Shown here: positions 9,066 through 17,596 of the stretch, piece by piece | Position numbering within the stretch: the first letter of the stretch is position 1 | Layout: the number at the start of each line of letters is the position of its first letter | Source: Bacillota bacterium | Lineage (GTDB): Bacteria; Bacillota_I; Bacilli_A; Izemoplasmatales; UBA1188 | Direction of reading: 5' to 3' | Length of the DNA stretch: 64,000 nucleotides | Assembly (NCBI GenBank): GCA_023410715.1 | Contig: JAEYPN010000031.1 | Location: 28,632-92,631 of the forward strand | Translations under genes and position numbers: made by a program | The notes under the pieces: generated by a model | Seen by the model: the letters and a program-made list of their open reading frames with translations, nothing else | Told to the model about the DNA's origin: nothing | Database searches by the model: none

Positions 9066-9158
9066 TATTTGTACCATCCTTTATGAATCATATATGAAAA
9101 TTGTATTACAATTTGCTTAAAAAAGCAATAAATGATTCGCTGTTATTTTTTTACAAAA

Positions 9159-9187
9159 AAAGTATGATTTATTATAAATCATACTTT
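9159..9187 (-). terminator. Hairpin between the nucleoside-binding lipoprotein and its ABC genes
   Basis: A perfect 12-bp stem (AAAGTATGATTT / AAATCATACTTT, 5-base loop) followed on the minus strand by a T7 run. It lies 19 bases after the stop of the binding-protein gene and 94 bases before the ATPase start. It looks like a full intrinsic terminator. A leaky version would give more binding protein than transporter, a common stoichiometry device. Confidence 0.75.
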
Positions 9188-9205
9188 ATTTCTTAATTGT
9201 TTCAA

Positions 9206-10264
9206 TTATTGAATATAATTTAGTGTAACGTTAGAATAAGTTTTTGTTTCTGCGCCTTCAACTACATTGTCAATAACGATACTTCCATCCTTAATTTTGT
9301 TAAATAATTCTGTATATTTTTCAACAGTAAAGTTTTGCATTGACCATGTTTCAGTTGGAAGACCAACAGCGTTTGATTCAACACCTAAATTTGCAGTTTT
9401 ATCAGAAATATCTGCCCATTTTCCATTATAGAATTGTTCAAGAGCATAAATTGTACCTGCACTTAAGCCTTTAGTAGCAGATGTAATAACTGTATTTGAA
9501 GCAGATGATTGATCTACGTCAACACCAATTACTTTTCCATTATTTTCAGAAGCAGCAGCAAATGCATTGTTACAAATAGAACCACCACATGTGAATACTA
9601 CTTCAATACCATTAACTGAGTACCAACCATCTAATAAAGTTTTTAATTCAGGACTTCCAGAGAATGACTCTCCGTATTTCCAAGTATAATTCATAGTAAC
9701 TGTAATGTCTTTAGCTTTAGCGGCATCATTTGCACCTTGAATATAACCATAACCGAATCTTTGACATGCAGGGTTAGTTCCTCCACCACCACCAGAGAAT
9801 CCAAGTTTAGTGTATCCTTCCATTACGGCAGCATAACCAGCTAAATATCCAGATTGTTCTTCTTTAAATACAACAGCTGTAATATTTTCTAAGCCCATTG
9901 CCCAACCATCAATGAATACAAATTTAACTTTTGGGTTAGCTTTAGCAACTTTTTCTAAAGCAGTCGCTTGCATGAATCCAGCACAAACAACAATTTTTGC
10001 ACCATTAGTAATAGCAGCGTTCATTGCAGCAGCACGGTCCTCATCAGTTGCACTATCGCCATTTGCTGGTTGATAGTATTTGTAAGTTTTATTGTTTTCT
10101 TTTGCGAATTTTTCTACGCCTTCCCATGTACCTTGGTTAAAAGACTTGTCCTTTAATTGGCCGATATCGGTTACAAACGCAATTTCATAACCTTTTGCTT
10201 TGTTACATCCAGAAACTAAAATTAAACACAAAGCCGCTAATAAGCATAAAATTACTTTCTTCAT
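9206..10264 (-). CDS. BMP family nucleoside-binding lipoprotein
   Basis: A 352-residue substrate-binding lipoprotein of the Bmp/PnrA (TmpC) family that captures nucleosides outside the membrane. The signal peptide MKKVILCLLAALCLILVSGC ends in a lipobox with the lipidated Cys at 20. The mature part opens with YEIAFVTDIGQLKDKSFNQGTWEGV, a strong family signature, and includes VFIDGWAMG and VIGVDVDQSS around the ligand site. The GGAGG-AAAAA-ATG context fixes the start at 10264 rather than an upstream in-frame codon. It has its own strong promoter, and a hairpin follows before the ABC genes. Confidence 0.95.
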   Translation of the reverse strand: MKKVILCLLAALCLILVSGCNKAKGYEIAFVTDIGQLKDKSFNQGTWEGVEKFAKENNKTYKYYQPANGDSATDEDRAAAMNAAITNGAKIVVCAGFMQATALEKVAKANPKVKFVFIDGWAMGLENITAVVFKEEQSGYLAGYAAVMEGYTKLGFSGGGGGTNPACQRFGYGYIQGANDAAKAKDITVTMNYTWKYGESFSGSPELKTLLDGWYSVNGIEVVFTCGGSICNNAFAAASENNGKVIGVDVDQSSASNTVITSATKGLSAGTIYALEQFYNGKWADISDKTANLGVESNAVGLPTETWSMQNFTVEKYTELFNKIKDGSIVIDNVVEGAETKTYSNVTLNYIQ

Positions 10265-10307
10265 TTTTTCCTCCATAAATTTTTTCAGTTGTGTCTTGCA
10301 CATTAAT

Positions 10308-10335
10308 ATTATACCAAATTAAATCTATTTTTCAA
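10308..10335 (-). promoter_or_regulatory. Sigma-A type promoter of the nucleoside importer
   Basis: Minus strand TTGAAA (10330-10335), 16-base spacer, TATAAT (10308-10313) with an extended -10 TGG. It lies 44 bases upstream of the lipoprotein start. No clear operator or purine riboswitch was seen in the short leader. Confidence 0.75.
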
Positions 10336-10383
10336 TGGCTATGGTGAAATTTTTCGATAAATGTAGTAATATAAAATACAATT

Positions 10384-10896
10384 TTAAAAAAATTGATGAA
10401 GGTTACTGTTCTTATATCTGAAATCAAAACTTACATCACTTATCTCTAAATCAAGATTATTAACTAAAATGCTTTCAATATTTTTCTTGTGATAACTTAT
10501 ATCATCACTAAAATATTCAACTTCAGCAGTTAATAGTTTATTTTTAAGATTTAAATATTCGTCTAATTCCACCGTATAATTATCAAAGTAGTAAAAATAA
10601 CGGTTCTTAATTATTTCTGAAGTAATCTCATCGCTTAAAATTAATTCTTTTATTTCTTGATCTACTTCTTTTTCATATTCATTACGTGATAGTATACCTT
10701 CTGTTTTTAAAGTTAAAATTGCTTTATCATCAATAATTCTTAGCCTGTATGTTCTTATATCCATAGCTTCAGGAAAAAGCTTGGATATAAGTTTTGATGA
10801 TTTACTTGGTCGAAAATAGTATTGCCTAATTTTTAAAACTTTATTAAAACTTTGTGGTATTTTATCAACCACATACTTTAATTCACGTTCGATCAT
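10384..10896 (-). CDS. CYTH domain protein (triphosphate tunnel metalloenzyme-like)
   Basis: A 170-residue soluble protein. The opening IERELKYVV contains the ExExK motif that defines CYTH/triphosphate tunnel enzymes. Further matching features are RTYRLRI, AILTLKTEG and ELDEYLNLKNKLLTAEVEYFSD, the basic and acidic strands lining the tunnel. Relatives hydrolyse inorganic triphosphate or thiamine triphosphate, or act as class IV adenylate cyclases; which applies is not readable. The start is one base after the stop of the MacB-like transporter, so the two are co-transcribed. The reason for the pairing is unknown. Confidence 0.8.
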   Translation of the reverse strand: MIERELKYVVDKIPQSFNKVLKIRQYYFRPSKSSKLISKLFPEAMDIRTYRLRIIDDKAILTLKTEGILSRNEYEKEVDQEIKELILSDEITSEIIKNRYFYYFDNYTVELDEYLNLKNKLLTAEVEYFSDDISYHKKNIESILVNNLDLEISDVSFDFRYKNSNLHQFF

Positions 10897-10897
10897 T

Positions 10898-13522
10898 CTA
10901 CTCTGTCCTTAACGCTACCGCAGGATCTTTCTTAGCAGCAGCACGTGCAGGCATAACTCCAGAAATAGCGGTTAAAAGAATACTTATAACAATCATAATT
11001 ATTGCTTGAGTTATTGGTAGACTGGCAATTTGATAAACTCCTGTTAGTTTACCAACAATAGAGTTAATAACGATTGATAGCAAATAAGTGGTGCCTACAC
11101 CAAACGCTCCAGACATTAAACCAATAATAAATGTTTCAGCGTAGAATAAGTTTGAAACATCTTTCTTTCTACCACCAACTGATCTAATTACTCCAATTTC
11201 TTTTGTTCTTTCAACTACTGATACATAAGTTATGATACCAATCATTACAGAAGATACTACAAGCGATAAAGCAGTAAAGGCGATAAGAGCAGTTGTAACA
11301 ATATTAATCATACTATTAATTAACGCAATGATAATTGCTAAATTGTCATTATAAGTTACATCTTCACGGTCAGTTACTTTAATAACTTTTCCATTAACGA
11401 ATAAATCCTCATCACCATTCCATCTATCCAAATATTCATTTACAAAATCTTTTTGATCAAAATTAACTGGATAAATTCTTATTTCGTTGGCTAATTCACT
11501 TCCCCCAAGGTTTCTTAAAGATAATGTGTAATATTCAGTTACTGGCATACCTGAAATAGATAGGAAAGATGACATACTATTAGTAGATCCAACAAATCCA
11601 GTAACATCTTTATGTTCAATACCATCAAATGTATAATTATATTTATAAGTTATACCTGTTGGTACATTATTAAATGTTGTGCTTGTAAAAGCCTCTTTTT
11701 CAGTTTCATTTAAATAATTTACAATTTCAGAATCTTTACTTTCTTCAATCATATATTTAGCTAAAGATTCAGTATAGTAAAAGCCTCTTGTTAAACAACC
11801 ATAAGAAATATTTTCTTTTGGTTCTAAGATACCTACTATTTCAAGTTCAATGCCATTTTCAAAACCTTCACTATAATAAGCATTATAAGAAAAAGGATTT
11901 AGTTGGTTACCTTCTTGTTTGTTATATATGGTATCATTTGGATACCAAATAAATTTTTTATTAATTAAATCATTATAACTATATTTAGATACATCTAAAT
12001 CTTCATCATATTTTTCATCGTTTGAAGCTTTATAAATTAGATTAATAAATTCTTCTTGAGTAAAATAACCAAGTTGCGCTAAAGTTAAATCTGTTAATGA
12101 TGAATTTTTATCAACAACAATCATAATTTCATTTTTCCCTTTGGCAACTCGACCATTACCTAAAATATTATATTGCGATAAAATGTAATCTTCATCATTT
12201 GGGGCTTGGGCAAAAACTTTTTGCATACTTGTTACATATCCAGCAAAATCTTTAAAATCTGTCTCTTTTAAAACAGAGGTATATATATTTTTAAGCGCCG
12301 ATAATGAGATATTATCTTTGTTTGATTTATCAGTATAAAAATCAGTATAAATGTTATTAGTGATATCTAAACCATATTCATATGTGATTGCTGCCACATA
12401 TTCTTCTGGCATACTTGCGACATACTCAAGATACTCTTTAGTAATTTTATTTTTTACCTGAATTGAATCCATCGTTTTTGAACGAGATACCAAATATTCA
12501 ATCATCGAATCAACATTTACAAAGCCATATTCTTTAACGGCTGTTTTCTTTACTTCAAATGGTGTATTGTTTAAAAGACTATTAAAATCAATAGTACTTT
12601 CATAAACCGCAATTGGATTACCTGATAACATGTCATCTTGCATGCTCGCAATATAATTTTTTATTCCAGACGATAAAGCTAAAACACTTGATACTCCGAC
12701 GATACCGATAGATCCGGCAATACAAGTAAGAATGGTCCGGCCTTTCTTTGAGAACAAATTTCTTAAAGATAATTTAAAAGCAGTAAAGAAAGACATCTTA
12801 GCCTTTTCTTTTTTCTCTTCTTTTTTATACTCTTCAATTTTTTCATCATATGGTTTACTATCGCTTAATACTTCACCATCAAATAGATTGACAATTCGTG
12901 ATGCATATTCTTCGGCTAACTCCTTGTTATGAGTAACCATAATAACTAAGCGTTTTTCCGCGATCTTTTTGATTAGTTCCATAATTTGCTCAGATGTCGT
13001 TGAATCTAAAGCACCCGTTGGCTCATCTGCAAGCAAGATTTCTGGTTCATTAACTAATGCCCTAGCTATTGCTACTCTTTGGCACTGCCCACCAGATAAC
13101 TGATTTGGCTTTTTATTGTATTGACCCTTTAAGCCAACCTCATCAATCGCTTTTTTTGCTCTTTCTACTCGTTCTTCTTTTGAAATGCCGGCAATAGTTA
13201 AGGCAAGTTCAACGTTTCCTAATATCGTTTGATGAGGTATTAAATTATAACTTTGAAAAATAAAACCGACCCGGTGATTACGGTAGACATCCCAATCACG
13301 ATCACTAAATTCCTTAGTACTTTTACCAGCAATAAATAAATCGCCACTTGTATAACGATCTAAACCGCCAATAATATTTAAAAGTGTTGTCTTACCACAG
13401 CCAGAAGGTCCTAAAATTGCTACAAATTCATTATCACGGAATGATAAGTTTATTCCTTTAAGCGCTTCAACAGTTGTGTTAGCCACATAATATTTTTTAG
13501 TAATGTTTGATAATTTTAACAT
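10898..13522 (-). CDS. MacB-like ABC transporter, fused ATPase and permease
   Basis: A single 874-residue polypeptide. An N-terminal ATPase (about 1-230) has Walker A GPSGCGKTT, signature LSGGQCQRVAIARA and Walker B LLADEPTGALDS. A linker with a charged run (EEYKKEEKKEKAK) leads to an FtsX/MacB-type permease: one membrane segment near residue 275, a large extracytoplasmic region (about 300-730) and three C-terminal membrane segments. This topology belongs to type VII mechanotransmission ABC systems that export peptides, lipoproteins or antibiotics, or transmit signals. AAGGAGG supports the ATG at 13522 over one at 13552. It carries the conserved C-terminal PARAAAKKDPAVALRTE. Confidence 0.9.
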   Translation of the reverse strand: MLKLSNITKKYYVANTTVEALKGINLSFRDNEFVAILGPSGCGKTTLLNIIGGLDRYTSGDLFIAGKSTKEFSDRDWDVYRNHRVGFIFQSYNLIPHQTILGNVELALTIAGISKEERVERAKKAIDEVGLKGQYNKKPNQLSGGQCQRVAIARALVNEPEILLADEPTGALDSTTSEQIMELIKKIAEKRLVIMVTHNKELAEEYASRIVNLFDGEVLSDSKPYDEKIEEYKKEEKKEKAKMSFFTAFKLSLRNLFSKKGRTILTCIAGSIGIVGVSSVLALSSGIKNYIASMQDDMLSGNPIAVYESTIDFNSLLNNTPFEVKKTAVKEYGFVNVDSMIEYLVSRSKTMDSIQVKNKITKEYLEYVASMPEEYVAAITYEYGLDITNNIYTDFYTDKSNKDNISLSALKNIYTSVLKETDFKDFAGYVTSMQKVFAQAPNDEDYILSQYNILGNGRVAKGKNEIMIVVDKNSSLTDLTLAQLGYFTQEEFINLIYKASNDEKYDEDLDVSKYSYNDLINKKFIWYPNDTIYNKQEGNQLNPFSYNAYYSEGFENGIELEIVGILEPKENISYGCLTRGFYYTESLAKYMIEESKDSEIVNYLNETEKEAFTSTTFNNVPTGITYKYNYTFDGIEHKDVTGFVGSTNSMSSFLSISGMPVTEYYTLSLRNLGGSELANEIRIYPVNFDQKDFVNEYLDRWNGDEDLFVNGKVIKVTDREDVTYNDNLAIIIALINSMINIVTTALIAFTALSLVVSSVMIGIITYVSVVERTKEIGVIRSVGGRKKDVSNLFYAETFIIGLMSGAFGVGTTYLLSIVINSIVGKLTGVYQIASLPITQAIIMIVISILLTAISGVMPARAAAKKDPAVALRTE

Positions 13523-13826
13523 ACTGAATCCTCCTTTTATATGTTTAATCATTATATCATAAAAAATTACATTTAATGTGAATTATAGATGAAATAACAC
13601 CTAATTAAACTTTTAAAAACGTTATTATGTCAAATAATTAATTTTATCCTTAAATAAACCAATTATGACACCTTAAATAATATAATTTCTTACTTAGTTT
13701 ATTATACTTTATTTTTTACCATATATTAAAAAATACAAATTTTTATTTACTTTTTCTAAAATAAAAACTATAAAATATCGCAAATTTTTTAATTTGAATA
13801 TTATATAGTTTAATTTCTATTAATTT
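13523..13826. other. AT-rich intergenic region with ABC transporter promoter
   Basis: About 300 bases without a gene. On the minus strand an extended -10 box (TGATATAAT) about 25-30 bases upstream of the transporter start is the likely promoter. The rest is near-homopolymeric A/T with no ORF, repeat or clear hairpin that I can support. Confidence 0.45.
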
Positions 13827-14390
13827 TTACTTATTAATACTAATAACTATATCTGCCTTATTTTTTATATCAAAGGCTTTAAAATATTTCTTTTCTAATG
13901 GAATCCATTTATTAATAAAATCTTCTAACATTTTTTCATTTCTTATTTTTAGTCTTTCAAGCTGTAAAAATGATTCAATTTGTAAGAATATTGATAAATC
14001 ATAATACTTACCTAAATAAGGAGATAAGGAATAACTTCCTTCAATAATCGTAACGTCCTTTTTACTTACATTAACTTCTTTCATTAAAGACATTGTCTTA
14101 CATGAAAAAGGTCTATAAGCAAAGTCATTTTCTAAATTATCAATAACCTCGCTTTTAAGGCGTTCAAAATAAATATTGCCACCTGGAATTAGAAGTCTTT
14201 CCTCATTTCTTAATTCTAATGGCAGAAAAAAATCATCAGAGTGAATAATATTGGCATCAAACTTTTCTTTTAATATTTCAGCTAAAGTTGATTTACCACT
14301 GGCACAGTCTCCATCAATTGCAATAATTACTTTCCCTTTTTCATTTAAAATATCATAAATTCTTTTACTAATCTCTTCGAAATTAAACAT
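13827..14390 (-). CDS. Uridine-kinase-like P-loop kinase
   Basis: A 187-residue P-loop phosphotransferase. Walker A is DGDCASGKSTLA (about residues 27-38), followed by the acceptor-site motif IIHSDDFFLP and the family loop RLLIPGGNIYFERLKSEV; IIEGSYSL is the Walker B equivalent. It resembles the uridine kinase/phosphoribulokinase superfamily of Bacillota, whose substrates include nucleosides and vitamin precursors. The in-frame GTG at 14402 lies inside the preceding gene, so the ATG at 14390 is used, two bases after the S-component stop. The pairing suggests it phosphorylates and so traps the compound that transporter brings in. This is inference. Confidence 0.75.
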   Translation of the reverse strand: MFNFEEISKRIYDILNEKGKVIIAIDGDCASGKSTLAEILKEKFDANIIHSDDFFLPLELRNEERLLIPGGNIYFERLKSEVIDNLENDFAYRPFSCKTMSLMKEVNVSKKDVTIIEGSYSLSPYLGKYYDLSIFLQIESFLQLERLKIRNEKMLEDFINKWIPLEKKYFKAFDIKNKADIVISINK

Positions 14391-14391
14391 T

Positions 14392-14952
14392 TTACTCACC
14401 AAGAAGATTATCTAAAACCCTAGTTCTAAGCAAAATAGAGATCAAAACTGGGATTAAAATTACCTGCACAACAATTCCAGGCCAAGCAAGAATAAGCGAT
14501 CCATTTAAAAACATTTTAAAAGTAAAAAAATTCCCAATTATTAAGTTTAAAAGAAATTGTATAGTACCCCAAATAATTCTTCCTGAAATCATCGCTATAA
14601 TCAGAGTTAAAATAATTACTGCTTCATTTCTCTTGTTTTTACTATAAAAGTATTTAAATAATAAGCCACTTACCATACCATAAGTCGCAAGTTCAAAGGC
14701 CATAGCTAAAGCATTTGGAAATAGTGGTGGCATACCAAAAAATAGGGAACGCGTAATTGGCGTTATAAAACCAATTCCAAGTCCATAAAATGGTCCTAGT
14801 ATAAATCCAGAGAGTAATACCGGAATATGCATTGGTGAAAGCTTATTACCAATTTCCGGAATTTGTCCCGTTAAAAAGGGCATTAACCACCCTATAGCTA
14901 AAAACATTCCTGCTAAACATATTTTGAAAATCTTTTGTCGGTTTAAATTCAT
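14392..14952 (-). CDS. ECF transporter S component (substrate unknown)
   Basis: A 186-residue integral membrane protein with about six hydrophobic helices. The patterns SPMHIPVLLSGFILGPFYGL and ITPITRSLFFGMPPLFPNALAMAFELATYG are typical of ECF S components, which bind a vitamin or nucleoside precursor and use a shared EcfAA'T module located elsewhere. Substrates in this subfamily include thiamine precursors, niacin, queuosine precursors and pantothenate; I cannot decide. No riboswitch precedes it; the gap to the upstream gene is only 16 bases, with GAGGT before the ATG. It sits directly upstream of the kinase. Confidence 0.8.
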   Translation of the reverse strand: MNLNRQKIFKICLAGMFLAIGWLMPFLTGQIPEIGNKLSPMHIPVLLSGFILGPFYGLGIGFITPITRSLFFGMPPLFPNALAMAFELATYGMVSGLLFKYFYSKNKRNEAVIILTLIIAMISGRIIWGTIQFLLNLIIGNFFTFKMFLNGSLILAWPGIVVQVILIPVLISILLRTRVLDNLLGE

Positions 14953-14968
14953 AATTCTACCTCGTTTA

Positions 14969-15745
14969 TTAGTACAAATAAATATAGATCCCTATCCATT
15001 GAATTACTGCCCCAAATATTACGAAAAAGTGCCAAATAAAATGTGCATGCTTTTTTTCGCCCATTAAGAAGGGAACCATACCTAAAGTATAAAATAATCC
15101 ACCGCTTAAAATCCAGAAGAATAAATTAATATTTTCCTGAAACATCCTTGGTACAATAAATATTCCACCAAGCCATCCTAAAATGAAATAAGCAGGAAAA
15201 TGAAACCACTTTAATTTTCCTGGGCCAAAAATTCCAATAAAAGTAATACCGGTAATAATGATTATCCATTGAATAATCGCAATTAATACTCCGGTTAAAT
15301 TATTTAAGAAAATTAGTAGTATCGGTGTAAAGGTTCCACCAATTAACAAATAAATTGTGGAATAATCAAAACGCCTAAAAATTCTTTTAACCTTAGAACC
15401 ATATTTAAAAGAATGATATAAACAGCTCATTGTAAATAATAGTAACATACAAATACCATATATTAAAGCTGCGACAATCTGCTTAGTACTAGTAGATTTT
15501 ATTATCATTAAAATAATTGCCACTACCGCAAAAATACTTCCTGCTCCATGGGTAATCGCATTACCAATTTCTTCAATTAATCTTAGATGCGGGGGATTAT
15601 TTCTAAGTAAGCTTTCTTCTTTCTTATAAGCTTTTAAAGCTTTAACTTTTTCTTTATCTATTTTACCTTCTTTTTTTATTTCCGCTTTTTTTATTTTAAT
15701 ATCTTCTTTAAGCAAATTAATTTTAATTTGTTCTTCTTTATTCAT
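14969..15745 (-). CDS. Hemolysin III / TrhA (PAQR) family membrane protein
   Basis: A 258-residue protein with seven predicted membrane segments. Family motifs are EIGNAITHGAGSIFAV in the first helix, MSCLYHSFKYGSK (His of the metal site) and HFIWHFFVIFGAVIQW in the last helix; these His residues form a zinc-binding site in PAQR proteins. Relatives affect membrane fluidity homeostasis (TrhA in Bacillota). The first 65 residues form a Lys/Glu-rich, probably helical, cytoplasmic extension that is longer than in usual family members. It is the first gene of an operon with the S component and the kinase. Confidence 0.88.
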   Translation of the reverse strand: MNKEEQIKINLLKEDIKIKKAEIKKEGKIDKEKVKALKAYKKEESLLRNNPPHLRLIEEIGNAITHGAGSIFAVVAIILMIIKSTSTKQIVAALIYGICMLLLFTMSCLYHSFKYGSKVKRIFRRFDYSTIYLLIGGTFTPILLIFLNNLTGVLIAIIQWIIIITGITFIGIFGPGKLKWFHFPAYFILGWLGGIFIVPRMFQENINLFFWILSGGLFYTLGMVPFLMGEKKHAHFIWHFFVIFGAVIQWIGIYIYLY

Positions 15746-15779
15746 GTATATACCTAGCCTTACTTATAATTAATAACTA

Positions 15780-15808
15780 ATTATAACAAACCATCACCTA
15801 TTTAGCAA
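15780..15808 (-). promoter_or_regulatory. Promoter of the TrhA / ECF-S / kinase operon
   Basis: Minus strand TTGCTA (15803-15808), 17-base spacer, TATAAT (15780-15785) preceded by TGT as an extended -10. It lies about 35 bases upstream of the TrhA start. Confidence 0.72.
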
Positions 15809-15855
15809 ACTTTAAATTTAAAAATACAATTAGTATTTAAAATATCTTTTTATAT

Positions 15856-16368
15856 TTATATTGATTTAACAAATTCTTCTTTTTCTTCTCTTGATGTAAA
15901 AATAACAACCTTTTTTTCTGGATATTTTTTAAGTAGTTCTAAAACAGCTGGCCTCTTATTTTTTTTGAATTCTTTAATAAAAGTAATAAATTCTTCATCA
16001 TATTTTTCTTCTAAATATTCAGGAAGATCTGGCCTTTTTTTCCCTCTTCTTTCTTTTTCAGAATCTAGACAAACCTGGGTAGGTAAATCAAGATAAAAAA
16101 TTAAATCTGCTTCTTTAACTCTATCTTCAAGAGAGTAACTATAATTACCATCAATAATCCATTTATCATTCTTCATAATCTCTTTAATTACTAAAACGAA
16201 TTCTTCCCTAGGTGTTTCAACCCAGTTTTCCTTCCAATATAATAAATCTAAGTGATAAAGAGGAATATTTAGTTTTTGATTTAGTTCTCGTGCAAAGTAT
16301 GATTTTCCACTTCCAGCACACCCTATAATAATTATTTTATGATAATTGTAAATAAAATTATTTTTCAC
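15856..16368 (-). CDS. P-loop kinase, DNA topology modulation FlaR / adenylate-kinase-like
   Basis: A 170-residue P-loop protein. Walker A is IIGCAGSGKSYFARELN and the LID/acceptor region carries LYHLDLLYWKENWVE, DKWIIDGNYS and ADLIFYLDLP, the pattern of proteins annotated FlaR or topology modulation protein. Their activity is probably a small-molecule kinase, but no function is established here. A GTG at 16368 is the start, with GGAGG 8 bases upstream; no ATG fits as well. It stands alone between the TrhA promoter region and the GNAT gene. Confidence 0.75.
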   Translation of the reverse strand: MKNNFIYNYHKIIIIGCAGSGKSYFARELNQKLNIPLYHLDLLYWKENWVETPREEFVLVIKEIMKNDKWIIDGNYSYSLEDRVKEADLIFYLDLPTQVCLDSEKERRGKKRPDLPEYLEEKYDEEFITFIKEFKKNKRPAVLELLKKYPEKKVVIFTSREEKEEFVKSI

Positions 16369-16446
16369 TATTTTATCCTCCTTTGTACTTAATTCATGTC
16401 TTTTATATTTTAATAAAGTCTTAAATGCTTAATTAATTTTTCTTTT

Positions 16447-16971
16447 TTATAATTCAATCCAATATCTTTGGACAATGCATCCATCTTCATCTGTTATTTC
16501 ATTTTCTAAAACTCCGCCATTATTAATGATTGATTTATAAGAACCAATATTATTTTTATCACAACACATTAAAACTTTCTTTATACCTAACTTTTTACAT
16601 TCTTCTAAAGCTAAAGCAATCATCTTTGTCGCATAGCCTTTTCTTCTTTCTGACGGTCTTATTCCATCACCAATATGTCCACCAGTATAGAGTAATCGTT
16701 CATTTAAATAATGTCTAATATTAACAGCTCCTACAAAAATGTTTCGATCTAAATCAAGACAGAAAAAAACACTGTCTGGTACTTTACCATCTTTAGATTC
16801 TTTTAATTCAAGTTTTTCTAGATAATAATCAAAATCATGATAATCATTTTTAAATACTGCCCAAGGCGTATAATTTTCATCACTACCTTCACAACCCTTT
16901 ACCCATTCATCAAGCATATCAAAAAGCTGCTTCTTGTATTCATGCGTTAATTTTACAAGTTTAATATTCAT
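16447..16971 (-). CDS. GNAT family N-acetyltransferase
   Basis: A 174-residue acetyltransferase transferring acetyl from acetyl-CoA to an unknown amine. The acetyl-CoA-binding segment is GIRPSERRKGYATKMIALALEECKKLG, containing the RRKGYAT version of the Q/RxxGxG/A loop, followed by CDKNNIGSYKSIINNGGVLEN. GGAGG 8 bases upstream selects the ATG at 16971 (MNIKLVKLTHEYK) over an in-frame start at 16986. Just upstream are decayed fragments, so it borders the accessory stretch. Confidence 0.85.
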   Translation of the reverse strand: MNIKLVKLTHEYKKQLFDMLDEWVKGCEGSDENYTPWAVFKNDYHDFDYYLEKLELKESKDGKVPDSVFFCLDLDRNIFVGAVNIRHYLNERLLYTGGHIGDGIRPSERRKGYATKMIALALEECKKLGIKKVLMCCDKNNIGSYKSIINNGGVLENEITDEDGCIVQRYWIEL

Positions 16972-17012
16972 TGCTTCATCCTCCAAGTCATTTTATTACT
17001 TTTTATTTATTA

Positions 17013-17560
17013 AACTGAATCTATTACTAAGACATTTTCGCAACCAAATCCATTTTTTTTTGTAATCTTTCCATCACTAAAATAAGCAGCCACACCTCTA
17101 GCTATAACATAGTCAAAAGACGTTAACCACAATTAATTTATATTAAATATTTTATCATTTTATCATAAAATTTGAAAACAAGTTTGTGAATTTTATGATA
17201 AAATAACAAACAATAAAAATTACAATCAATAATATTATTAAACTCTTTTTCTAATAATTCTAAAACTGCAATTATTGATTTAGTCTTTTCACCAAAGGAT
17301 ATTAAATTCATTTTCTTAAGGTGAATATCTCCAACAGTTTTATATTTAATTCCTAATTTATTAAAAAGAACATAACCAACAGCAATTCCTCTTTCACTAT
17401 TACCATAATATTTAATAAGTTTATTATCATTATATTCAGATCCATCGTTTATAAAATAAAGTCATTTAGCAATAGATAAAAGTAATTATTTATCTTCTAA
17501 TCTATTTAATACCTTGATAAGTTTTTTGTCTAGTATCATTTAAAAATACTTTTTTGCGTT
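17013..17560 (-). pseudogene. Decayed gene fragments of unknown family
   Basis: Two minus-strand fragments are recognisable as former coding sequence. The first (about 17222-17541) starts MILDKKLIKVLNRLEDK, meets TAA and TGA, then reads on as NDGSEYNDNKLIKYYGNSER and LGIKYKTVGDIHLKKMNL. The second (about 17015-17109) reads VIARGVAAYFSDGKITKKNG then GFGCENVLVIDSV and a stop. They are separated by an AT-rich inverted repeat. I do not recognise the family. The intact frames are too short for function. Confidence 0.45.
17157..17204. repeat. 16-bp perfect inverted repeat
   Basis: Arms 17157-17172 and 17189-17204 (core TTTTATCATAAAATT and its reverse complement) are separated by a 16-base spacer. 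Neither strand has a T-run after it, so it is not a simple terminator. It lies between two decayed gene fragments and about 400 bases from the IS110 remnant. Confidence 0.7.
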
Positions 17561-17596
17561 CATAAGTGATTTTAAAATAACTTTTTTATATATTAA

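Noticed and set aside
5189..10264. Simple sugar (RbsABC-type) transporter
   Set aside because: The binding protein belongs to the BMP/PnrA nucleoside family and the two unequal permeases match NupP/NupQ, so nucleosides are the better call.
17222..17541. In-frame TGA could be read as Trp, suggesting a Mycoplasma-type code
   Set aside because: Other genes use TGG for Trp and TGA as a stop (GH2 and MMPL genes), and the same fragment also contains TAA. It is a decayed gene.
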